NCBI GenBank assembly: GCA_934444765.1
Contig: CAKSDC010000018.1
Coordinates: 1 to 48,481, forward strand
Direction of reading: 5' to 3'
Origin: an uncultured Oscillospiraceae bacterium
Lineage (GTDB): Bacteria > Bacillota > Clostridia > Oscillospirales > Ruminococcaceae
DNA: 48,481 nt
Numbering within the stretch: position 1 is the first letter of the stretch; every line of letters starts with the position of its first letter. Shown here piece by piece: positions 41,408-48,481 of this stretch. A model generated the notes under the pieces. It searched no databases, was not told the origin of the DNA, and was given only the letters and a program-made list of their open reading frames with translations. Position numbers and translations under genes: made by a program.

Positions 41408-42427
41408 TTAGTTGTTGATTAACTTTTCGCTTTCGTCGTTCCAGCTATATAGCTTTCTAATTTCCTTACCAACCTTTTCAGATGGGTGTTCAGCGTGAAG
41501 TTTTCTCATAGTCTTAAAGTGAACTTGTCTACCAGCTGGGGACATATCTAATAAGAATTCCTTAGCGAAAGTACCGTCTTGAATATCAGAAAGAACCTTC
41601 TTCATAGCCTTTTTAGTTTCTTCAGTAACTATCTTAGGACCGGTTATGTAGTCACCATATTCAGCAGTATTAGAGATTGAGTATCTCATACCTTCAAAAC
41701 CGCTTTGGTAGATTAGGTCTACTATTAACTTCATTTCGTGAATACATTCAAAGTAAGCGTTTCTTGGGTCGTAACCAGCTTCTACTAAAGTTTCAAAACC
41801 AGCTTGCATTAAAGCAGAAACACCACCACATAGAACGGCTTGTTCACCGAATAGGTCAGTTTCAGTTTCGGTACGGAAAGTAGTTTCAAGAACGCCAGCT
41901 CTTGAACCGCCAATACCAGCAGCATAAGCTAAAGCCATATCTAAAGCCTTACCAGTGTAGTCTTGTTCTACTGCTACTAAGCAAGGAGTACCCTTACCAG
42001 CTTGATATTCGCTACGTACAGTATGACCTGGAGCCTTAGGAGCAATCATAGTAACGTCAACAAACTTAGGTGGCTTAATAGTACCATAGTGAATGTTAAA
42101 GCCATGAGCGAACATTAACATATCGCCTTCTTCAAGGTTAGGTTCAATGTCTCTCTTGTACATATCAGCTTGTAGTTCATCGTTAATTAAAATCATAATA
42201 ACTTGAGCTCTTTTAGCAGCTTCATCGGCTGTATATACTTCAAAACCTTGTTCTTCAGCTCTCTTCCAAGACTTAGAACCATTGTAAAGACCAATAATTA
42301 CGTTTACGCCACTTTCCTTTAGGTTTAGTGCGTGTGCGTGACCTTGTGAACCGTAACCAATAATAGCTACAGTCTTGCCATTAAGATTGTTAATATCACA
42401 ATCTTGTGAATGATATAACTTTGCCAT
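41408..42427 (-). CDS. ilvC: Ketol-acid reductoisomerase
   Basis: Second common step of valine and isoleucine synthesis: isomerises and reduces acetolactate or acetohydroxybutyrate with Mg2+ and NAD(P)H. 339 residues, class I length. The Rossmann motif is VAIIGYGSQGHAHALNL. The loop that sets cofactor choice is GLYNGSKSWKRAEEQG. Metal and substrate residues lie in the knotted helical domain (DLFGEQAVLCGG, ECIHEMKLIVDLIYQ and the SNTAEYG loop). The start at 42427 has GGAGG 8 nt upstream. It has its own promoter with a palindrome just downstream, separate from ilvBN. Confidence 0.97.
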   Translation of the reverse strand: MAKLYHSQDCDINNLNGKTVAIIGYGSQGHAHALNLKESGVNVIIGLYNGSKSWKRAEEQGFEVYTADEAAKRAQVIMILINDELQADMYKRDIEPNLEEGDMLMFAHGFNIHYGTIKPPKFVDVTMIAPKAPGHTVRSEYQAGKGTPCLVAVEQDYTGKALDMALAYAAGIGGSRAGVLETTFRTETETDLFGEQAVLCGGVSALMQAGFETLVEAGYDPRNAYFECIHEMKLIVDLIYQSGFEGMRYSISNTAEYGDYITGPKIVTEETKKAMKKVLSDIQDGTFAKEFLLDMSPAGRQVHFKTMRKLHAEHPSEKVGKEIRKLYSWNDESEKLINN

Positions 42428-42504
42428 TTTATTTTCCTCCAATATTTGAGTATAAATATAATTAAAATGCTATGTAGCACTTTTAATGCAACACATACTT
42501 AGGA

Positions 42505-42525
42505 AATACCAAACTGTTTGGTATT
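42505..42525 (-). promoter_or_regulatory. Perfect palindrome in the ilvC leader, candidate operator
   Basis: AATACCAAAC and GTTTGGTATT around a single central base, extended outward by CTTAG (42498-42502) and CTAAG (42527-42531). It lies about 10-30 nt downstream of the predicted ilvC start site, a typical place for a roadblock repressor. There is no T-run on the minus strand, so it is unlikely to be a terminator. The regulator is not known. Confidence 0.6.
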
Positions 42526-42541
42526 ACTAAGATTACTTTTA

Positions 42542-42570
42542 AGTATATCACAACTAATCATAAAAGTCAA
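42542..42570 (-). promoter_or_regulatory. Promoter of ilvC
   Basis: Minus strand TTGACT (42565-42570), 17-nt spacer, TATACT (42542-42547) with extended -10 TGA. Confidence 0.75.
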
Positions 42571-42603
42571 TTAATATTTATGAATATTATTAATATTAAT
42601 AGC

Positions 42604-43104
42604 TTATTTTTTGCCTAAAGTTAAAGCATCAGTACCTTTTTCTATAGCTATCATGCCTGTACGAACCATTTCTATAATACCATAAGGTCTAATAAGTTCT
42701 TCAAAGCGAGCTAAATGTATAGCACTATCGCATATTTGAAGTGTCATAGTTCTAAGAGTGATATCTATAATCTTAGCGTCCATAATCTCAGCTATAGACA
42801 TAATTTCGGAACGTCTATCAGCGTTTACGGTAACTTTAACTATTAAAAGTTCTCTTTGAAGTATATCGTTAGCGTCAAAAGACTTAACCTTAATAACTTC
42901 TATTAGCTTGTTAAGTTGTTTTTCAAGCTGTTCAAAAGTATATTCATCGCCGTCGGCTACTATGGTAATACGAGAAATTTCTGGTTTATCGGTAACACCC
43001 ACGGCTAAACTATCTATGTTAAAGCCTCTACGTGAGAATAGTCCAGAAATTCGGGATAGTACACCGGCATGGTTAGCTACTAATATAGAGAGTGTTTTTT
43101 TCAT
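42604..43104 (-). CDS. ilvN: Acetolactate synthase small (regulatory) subunit
   Basis: Regulatory subunit of acetohydroxyacid synthase, 166 residues (also called ilvH). The N-terminal ACT domain (MKKTLSILVANHAGVLSRIS, GLFSRRGFNIDSLAVG) binds the feedback inhibitor valine. The C-terminal ACT-like half has ELLIVKVTVNADRRSEIMSI and the end VRTGMIAIEKG. The start at 43104 has AGGAGG 10 nt upstream; a longer reading to 43143 would overlap ilvB without a site. It lies 13 nt after ilvB. Confidence 0.96.
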   Translation of the reverse strand: MKKTLSILVANHAGVLSRISGLFSRRGFNIDSLAVGVTDKPEISRITIVADGDEYTFEQLEKQLNKLIEVIKVKSFDANDILQRELLIVKVTVNADRRSEIMSIAEIMDAKIIDITLRTMTLQICDSAIHLARFEELIRPYGIIEMVRTGMIAIEKGTDALTLGKK

Positions 43105-43117
43105 AGTTAAAGACCTC

Positions 43118-44743
43118 CTAAAGTGTAGTTTCGTTAGGAGCAACAGTACACTCTAATAAGAATATACCCTGTTCGTTAAACAGTCTATCAATAGCTCCAT
43201 CTATTTCAGAGTTATCGCTAATTCTAATAGCAGGAATACCATAAGCATTGGCAAGCTTTACAAAGTCAGGATTACCGTCTAAGTGTACCGCCATTTCGTG
43301 ATGATTGTACGCTTTATTCTGTAGTTCGCAAACCATACCAAGTCTTTGGTTATTCATTACTATAACCTTAATAGGAACGTTGTGTTGTACGGCGGTAGCA
43401 AGTTCCATAAATTCCATTTGAAAAGAACCGTCACCACATATAGCTATTACTGGGGACTGTGGCTTAGCCAGTTTAGCTCCTATAGAGGCTGGAACGCTAT
43501 ATCCCATAGTACCCATACCACAACTTATTAACAGTCTACCGTCTTGAACCTTAAAGTTGTTAGCAGTCCAAATTTGGTTCTGTCCTACGTCGGCTACTAT
43601 AGTAGTATCTTTAGGGGCTTTCTGTGATAGCTTAGTAATAAATAGTTTAGGATTTATAGTACCTTCTGGAGTAGGTTTAAACTCAGGTTCTTTTTTAGAA
43701 AGAGTTAGTACGTTAAGCCATTCGGAATACTTTTTATTACCATGTTGTAGCATAGTTTCGGTAAGTTTTTTGAGTATCTTTTTAGCATCTCCTACTAAAG
43801 GAATATCGGTACTAATATTTTTGCCTATTTCGGCTGGGTCTATATCTATATGAATAATCTTAGTAGTTTCGGCAAGAAACGTAGGTTGAGTAACTGCTCT
43901 GTCGCCTACTCTTGCACCTATTAGTATTAAAAGGTCGCAATCCTTAACCGACTTATTAGCTAAAGGTACACCGTGCATACCTATCATGCCCATATATAAA
44001 GGGTCTGTACCCTTAACAGAACCTATACCCATCATAGTACTAACTATAGGAATATCAAAAGTATGTGCAAAGGTATATAGTTCTTTTTGTGCCTTAGCAG
44101 AGAACACGCCACCACCAGCACATATTAAAGGTTTATTGGAACTCTGTATAGCTTCAGCTACACGTTTAATCTGTAAAGAATTACCATTAGTAGTAGGCTT
44201 ATAGGATATTAAGTCTACACTATCAGGATATTCAAAGTCTATCATAACTTTTTGAATATCTTGTGGAACGTCTATTAATACTGGACCGTTTCTTCCCGTA
44301 CCCGCTAAATAGAAAGCCTCTTTCATTATGCGTGGTAACTGGGTAGCATCTTTTACTAAGTAAGAGTGCTTAACAAAAGGTTCAGCAGAACCTGTAATAT
44401 CAGCTTCTTGGAATACGTCTCTGCCTATTTGGTCGGTAGAAACTTGTCCCGTAATTACTACTAAAGGGATACTATCAGCATAAGCGGTAGCTATAGCAGT
44501 AATTAAGTTGGTAGCTCCTGGACCAGAAGTAGCAATACATACGGCTGGTTTACCAGTCATTCTTGCGTAACCGTTAGCAGAGTGACCGCCATTCTGTTCT
44601 TGACGGACTAATATATGTCTAATCTTATCGCTTCTATATAGATAGTCATAGAAAGGACAGATAGCTGCACCAGGGTAACCAAAGACGACCTTAACTCCCT
44701 CCAGTTCAAGACATCTTACCATAGCTTCAGCAGTTTCAATCAT
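43118..44743 (-). CDS. ilvB: Acetolactate synthase large (catalytic) subunit
   Basis: ThDP-dependent acetohydroxyacid synthase catalytic subunit making acetolactate from pyruvate. 541 residues, complete. The catalytic Glu region is VKVVFGYPGAAICPFYDYL to VRQEQNGGHSANGYARMTG. The quinone-fold FAD-binding middle domain follows. The ThDP motif is ICGDGSFQMEFMELATAVQHNVPIKVIVMNN (GDG-x-N). The end is shorter than in enteric forms. Starts at ATG 44743 behind GGAAGTGA, with an extended -10 (TGGTATAAT, -10 at 44795-44800). ilvB and ilvN form an operon. Confidence 0.96.
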   Translation of the reverse strand: MIETAEAMVRCLELEGVKVVFGYPGAAICPFYDYLYRSDKIRHILVRQEQNGGHSANGYARMTGKPAVCIATSGPGATNLITAIATAYADSIPLVVITGQVSTDQIGRDVFQEADITGSAEPFVKHSYLVKDATQLPRIMKEAFYLAGTGRNGPVLIDVPQDIQKVMIDFEYPDSVDLISYKPTTNGNSLQIKRVAEAIQSSNKPLICAGGGVFSAKAQKELYTFAHTFDIPIVSTMMGIGSVKGTDPLYMGMIGMHGVPLANKSVKDCDLLILIGARVGDRAVTQPTFLAETTKIIHIDIDPAEIGKNISTDIPLVGDAKKILKKLTETMLQHGNKKYSEWLNVLTLSKKEPEFKPTPEGTINPKLFITKLSQKAPKDTTIVADVGQNQIWTANNFKVQDGRLLISCGMGTMGYSVPASIGAKLAKPQSPVIAICGDGSFQMEFMELATAVQHNVPIKVIVMNNQRLGMVCELQNKAYNHHEMAVHLDGNPDFVKLANAYGIPAIRISDNSEIDGAIDRLFNEQGIFLLECTVAPNETTL

Positions 44744-44794
44744 CTTTTAATCACTTCCAATCTAAAAAAATTAATTACAATAGCAATACTTTAG

Positions 44795-44800
44795 ATTATA
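44795..44800 (-). promoter_or_regulatory. Extended -10 promoter of ilvBN
   Basis: Minus strand TGGTATAAT with no good -35. It gives a leader of about 45 nt, too short for a peptide attenuator or T-box. Confidence 0.5.
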
Positions 44801-44865
44801 CCACCATATTACATACTACATATTAACATTTTATGAACTTTTTTTGAATAGATTATGTTGTATAG

Positions 44866-45972
44866 TTATACGTTAAGTTCTATAGTGTATAGTACGTACT
44901 GTTTGGAAGTTTCATCATAAGTTACTATAATATCTTCAAAAGACTTAACGTCTTTAAAGTAAGGAACGTTCAAGCCAGTATTTCTTGAAATATCACAGAT
45001 AGCACAGTTGTCGTTATAGTCTATAGCTAAGTATAGATTATATGGTAGTTTTATGATATCTTTATATCTAAAGTCTATTATAGTATTGCCTTCTAAGTTG
45101 ATAACCCCATAGTCTTGACCTTTTACCGTGATAGCGTAACCATTTTCAAACATATATATAGGAAAAGGTTGTCCATAGCCTTCACGTACGAAACAAGGGT
45201 TACCCTCATCATCTTCTATAAAGCTACAGTCCACGTTAAAGATAGCTTTTCCGTCTAAGTCGCAATAGTATACGTTTCTATCCTTTTTGACTAATACTCT
45301 TTTATCCTCATTAGAGTAGTAGTATATTTGGTCGTATACGTCCCCAGAGTAGAGTTTTCCTGTAATGTTAGCTATAGTAACCTCTTTAAAGGATGCGTTT
45401 TTAGGAAAGACTATCTCTTTTTTAGTAGTTCCATACTCTACATACTTGCCCACTACTAATTGAGGGTTACCATTTTCATCGTTAGAGTACACTGTACTAA
45501 CAAACTCTTCTATAGTATATTCAGGAATTTCATACTCTGTCTCCTCGTAAGTATCTTTCAAGTCGGAGTAGCTACCACTATCCAGTATTAAACCGTTATT
45601 ATCGAAGTAGCATACTTCAGTTTCGGACTTCCAGCCCTTAATAGTAGTACTATTAATAAAGCACATATTAGAGTATACAGGTTCTATAAGCATTGCACCG
45701 TCTAAGTTAGCCAATCCCATAGAGTATTCATTTTCGGTATTAGAAGTATCTTCAACTATCATTAGGCTATCTTGCATATCCACCACTTGATAGTCTAACG
45801 TGATAGCTTTTTTTAGATAGTATCCATCATCTACGGTTATTACGTCAGGAAAATTTTTAGTACTACCAAAACCGCCATCGTGTAGAGCTATATACAGTAT
45901 ACTCGCTATAACGGATACCACTATTAATACTATAACTATCAACTTTTTATGTTTTAACTTACCATTAGACAA
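44866..45972 (-). CDS. Membrane-anchored WG-repeat-like protein
   Basis: 368 residues with one N-terminal membrane helix (about 8-31, KLIVIVLIVVSVIASILYIA). The rest is predicted beta-rich and contains at least two WG-like units (YSMGLANLDGAMLIEPVYSN and YGVINLEGNTIIDFRYKD), the pattern of KWG/WG beta-propeller-like repeats. Function unknown; probably exposed outside the membrane. I chose the TTG at 45972 because AAAGGTGG lies 6 nt upstream; the ATG at 45990 has no site before it and contains that sequence. It follows the P-type-ATPase-like gene by about 30 nt and is probably co-transcribed. Confidence 0.65.
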   Translation of the reverse strand: MSNGKLKHKKLIVIVLIVVSVIASILYIALHDGGFGSTKNFPDVITVDDGYYLKKAITLDYQVVDMQDSLMIVEDTSNTENEYSMGLANLDGAMLIEPVYSNMCFINSTTIKGWKSETEVCYFDNNGLILDSGSYSDLKDTYEETEYEIPEYTIEEFVSTVYSNDENGNPQLVVGKYVEYGTTKKEIVFPKNASFKEVTIANITGKLYSGDVYDQIYYYSNEDKRVLVKKDRNVYYCDLDGKAIFNVDCSFIEDDEGNPCFVREGYGQPFPIYMFENGYAITVKGQDYGVINLEGNTIIDFRYKDIIKLPYNLYLAIDYNDNCAICDISRNTGLNVPYFKDVKSFEDIIVTYDETSKQYVLYTIELNV

Positions 45973-46003
45973 CTTAATCCACCTTTCCATATTAGTTTAA
46001 ATA

Positions 46004-48481
46004 CTATAACTTTTTGAGTTTAGTTAGTAGTAGCACTATCACACTACATATTAGATTATATACTAATAACATAGTAGAAGTTAGTTCTCTAAAAGCACCC
46101 ATAGTAATAAACGATATACCTATTATAATTCCTACTATACAGGATACCGCAAACAGTATATTACCTACCATAGCTCTAAAATGAACCCTCTTAGTATTTA
46201 ATAACATATTCATAAGTATGCCCATATCTCCACCAGTTACTATGGAAGTACTACAAGTATCTTTATTGCTAAAGTACTCCTTAGTCTCTTTGTACACGTT
46301 ATAAGATACTATCTTAATACTATCTTCGCTAATATCGAACAGTCTGCTAATCTTATTCACAGATACTAAAAAGTCTTGAGATACTACCGCCATAGCTATG
46401 CCATGGTCTTCAAAGTTCTGTAAGTCGTACATTACCTTTTTATTTGCGGTAATAGATACTACTAACATAAGTGCAAGATTTCCAGATATGGAGATATACA
46501 CGCATTCCATATCCTTACCAATCATACTCAGTTCTTCGGACTTAGTAGGTAGACCCTCTATATTATGAGCCTCCATAAGTTCCCTATTACCCATAAGAAT
46601 ACGCTTGTTTTCTATCCAACCGCACACGCCTAAACTGTCTTCATAGGAACAGTTTTCTACAGGCTTAATCATATCGTCATCACCAAAAGCCATAGGCAAT
46701 AGTAATGAAGTTAATATACTATTAGTACTCTTAGCTAAACTCATAGCGTATATTAAGGCTTCATCTATAGGACAACCTGAAAACAACTTCATTGAGTTTA
46801 AACTCACTGAGCCTTTAGGGAATATACTATTCGCATCTAACACTACAGAGTTTGTATCGTAAAAGTCTTCTACAGCTTGATAGCCAAGCATAGCACCCTC
46901 TCGACGTGCATACTTTTTAGATATCAAATACAACATATGATTAATACTTATAGATATTCCGTAACATGAACAGAACGATACCAACATAGAGAATATACTA
47001 AATATTCCTACTGGTATTAACATCTCAAATGAACTATTATACACTATAGAAGCTATAATCGATACTATTAATGATACTACCCCTATTACAGGTATCGCAT
47101 ACTTAGAAAATCTATCCGCCATATCATAAGAGTATGTGTACTTTAAAAAGTCCTTAGTAAACTTAGACTTTCTACTATATGCAGTAATAGGATAGTCTTC
47201 CACTAATCCATGAGTAATCTTTTCTGCGTCGTAGTCATCTTGCATACAGAATAGACCATACTTATCCTTCTTTTTGCTGATGTACTTAAAGTTATGTTCG
47301 CCACGTTTAACTATTAAAGTCTTACCCACTATATTGAACAGTACTCCTACTATAGCTACTGGCATATACACATTTATGACCTTTTCTTCTATCAAATTCT
47401 GTGCAGTGAGTAGTATCAATATATCGGAAATAAATGCCGAAACTATTCCTATAGAAGCGAAACTATCACAATCGGCTCTATTTTTGAAGATGTTCACTAT
47501 TCCACTAAATATAGCCTTTATAGATACTAACATAGTTACTAATCCTAATACACCTTGCACTATTAAGTAACCACTCGCTGAAGTTTCTGCATTTACAGTA
47601 TCGAATATAGGTAGACCTAAATCGTTAGCCAATGCGATATATACACTCATTACAGCTAACATAGTAGTTATTATAGTACGCAATAATAGACCGTTACCCA
47701 TATTAGTGAAGTAGTCTAATATTTTAGACTTGTCATCGTAAGAGTTAAAGTCGTTTACAGAGTCGCTATTAAAAGTAGGTTCTTCTTCTGTAACTCTATC
47801 GTCGTCCATAGAGAAGTTATCATATTCGCCATTTTTTACTTGCTCTTTAAACTCTTCTCTAACCTTTTCCATATGCTGTTCTGCAAGCAACTGCTTACTT
47901 ACAGAATGGTATAACTTTATGCCCGTATCGGTAGTGGACTTTATTTCAATATGAATTTCGCCTGAACGTTTTCTGTTTCTGTGACGTTCAGTAGCATTAT
48001 GAACGTTCAACTTAATTCTGTCTATCACGTTAAGGTCTGGGTCTTGCCAAAAGTGTTCATACGTAGGTTCTGTATCTACTGGAACGTCGATACTTTCGGA
48101 AACGGTCTCTTCGAATGCGTGTTCATCCTGAATAGTAGCGTCTTCGATGTTCTGTTTAGTAAGTTCTTTAGTTATTAACTTGTCGTCAGAAAGTCCCTCT
48201 ATAGTTTCGGTTCTGTCATCGGTAGCAGATATGGTAGAGGCTGTAGAAGTAGTTTCACTTGAAGCGTCGTTGGTGTTTTCCTCTGCCAAAAAGAACTCTT
48301 GTATACGTCTAAATAGACTTAATCTCTTTGGAGTTTCTGCTGACTGTTCATTGACGTTAGGAGTTTTTTCTGCCTTTGGAGTTTCTGCTGACTGTTCATT
48401 GACGTTAGGAGTTTCCTCTGCCTTTGGAGTTTCTGCTGACTGTTCATTGACTTTAGGAGTTTCCTCTGCCTTTGGAGTTTC
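46004..48481 (-). CDS. P-type-ATPase-like membrane protein, probably inactive, 5' end outside window
   Basis: At least 825 residues; the frame is open to the window edge, so the N-terminus is missing. The visible N-terminal part is a 16-residue tandem repeat (AETPKAEETPNVNEQS type), then an acidic, Thr-rich region. Eight hydrophobic segments follow in the order 6 + soluble domain + 2, the topology of P1B metal ATPases. LVSFCSCYGISISI lies where SCPCALGLATP would be. SVVLDANSIFPKG replaces VVFDKTGTLT (Asp codon 46835-46837), the TGDN-type motif reads AVVSQDF, and no TGES is seen. So the fold is kept while the phosphorylation chemistry looks lost. The TTG at 48289 is probably not the real start. 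Confidence 0.75.
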   Translation of the reverse strand, partial: ETPKAEETPKVNEQSAETPKAEETPNVNEQSAETPKAEKTPNVNEQSAETPKRLSLFRRIQEFFLAEENTNDASSETTSTASTISATDDRTETIEGLSDDKLITKELTKQNIEDATIQDEHAFEETVSESIDVPVDTEPTYEHFWQDPDLNVIDRIKLNVHNATERHRNRKRSGEIHIEIKSTTDTGIKLYHSVSKQLLAEQHMEKVREEFKEQVKNGEYDNFSMDDDRVTEEEPTFNSDSVNDFNSYDDKSKILDYFTNMGNGLLLRTIITTMLAVMSVYIALANDLGLPIFDTVNAETSASGYLIVQGVLGLVTMLVSIKAIFSGIVNIFKNRADCDSFASIGIVSAFISDILILLTAQNLIEEKVINVYMPVAIVGVLFNIVGKTLIVKRGEHNFKYISKKKDKYGLFCMQDDYDAEKITHGLVEDYPITAYSRKSKFTKDFLKYTYSYDMADRFSKYAIPVIGVVSLIVSIIASIVYNSSFEMLIPVGIFSIFSMLVSFCSCYGISISINHMLYLISKKYARREGAMLGYQAVEDFYDTNSVVLDANSIFPKGSVSLNSMKLFSGCPIDEALIYAMSLAKSTNSILTSLLLPMAFGDDDMIKPVENCSYEDSLGVCGWIENKRILMGNRELMEAHNIEGLPTKSEELSMIGKDMECVYISISGNLALMLVVSITANKKVMYDLQNFEDHGIAMAVVSQDFLVSVNKISRLFDISEDSIKIVSYNVYKETKEYFSNKDTCSTSIVTGGDMGILMNMLLNTKRVHFRAMVGNILFAVSCIVGIIIGISFITMGAFRELTSTMLLVYNLICSVIVLLLTKLKKL
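48330..48481 (-). repeat. 48-bp in-frame tandem repeat
   Basis: At least three copies of a 48-nt unit (16 codons, AETPKAEETPNVNEQS with small changes such as K for E or N) run into the window edge. The units are nearly identical in DNA, so copy number may vary between strains. Confidence 0.9.

Noticed and set aside
48287..48289. TTG as start of the P-type-ATPase-like protein
   Set aside because: There is no clear ribosome binding site, and the same frame stays open through an in-frame coding repeat to the window edge.
48330..48481. Repeat at the right edge as a CRISPR array
   Set aside because: Units are contiguous without spacers and in frame with the protein (16 codons).

Overview
This is a low-GC Firmicute (Clostridia) chromosome segment, most likely from a cellulolytic, Ruminococcus-like member of the Oscillospiraceae/Ruminococcaceae. 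The clues are three secreted proteins with C-terminal dockerin domains (a GH5 endoglucanase, a GH26 mannanase and a small dockerin-only protein), Thr/Pro linkers, an intracellular GH94 cellobiose phosphorylase, a Met T-box leader, SpoVS/YmdB, and a c-di-GMP riboswitch. ATA, CTA, TTA and GTA codons are very common, TTG starts are frequent, and the tetranucleotide GATC was not found anywhere in the window. I saw no rRNA, tRNA, transposase, phage gene or CRISPR array.

Layout, left to right. 1-544: no gene; a leftward promoter at the edge, a GC-rich patch and a candidate small RNA ending in a terminator. 545-4630: lipid-linked glycan flippase, hexapeptide acetyltransferase, ilvE, nitroreductase. 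4634-7766: recX, a DUF4291 protein, rimO and pgsA, tightly packed. 7831-9679 (minus): a membrane-anchored NPCBM-like surface protein whose promoter has a 16-nt homopolymer as spacer (candidate phase-variable switch), then a small monooxygenase and a YczE-like membrane protein. 9926-16230: cysE-cysS, two cyclophilin-type proteins (one degenerate), murA, rlmH. 16425-22274: cellobiose phosphorylase, an unrecognised Cys-containing protein, and metG behind a Met T-box. 22362-25914 (minus): RNase R, spoVS, ymdB. 26000-32062 (minus): the cellulosomal cluster. 32253-34362: a phosphoribosyltransferase-like protein, a Thr-rich membrane-anchored protein, then 550 bp without a gene that holds a perfect promoter, a highly structured RNA, and a c-di-GMP-I riboswitch plus terminator with no gene after it. 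34363-39597: a phosphoesterase, then a two-gene version of the large acyl-CoA dehydratase activase. 39725-44743 (minus): an HtrA protease, ilvC and ilvB-ilvN. 44866-48481 (minus): a WG-repeat-like membrane protein and an apparently inactive P-type-ATPase-like protein that runs off the window through a 16-residue tandem repeat.

How the genes fit together: the dockerin enzymes would cut cellulose and mannan outside the cell, and cellobiose phosphorylase would split imported cellobiose inside. ilvBN, ilvC and ilvE make branched-chain amino acids; ilvC has its own promoter with a perfect palindrome just downstream. The least explained part is the RNA region at 33832-34267: a gene-less transcription unit ending in a c-di-GMP sensor. 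Other points to follow up are the homopolymer-spaced promoter, the complete GATC avoidance, and the P-type-ATPase pseudoenzyme.
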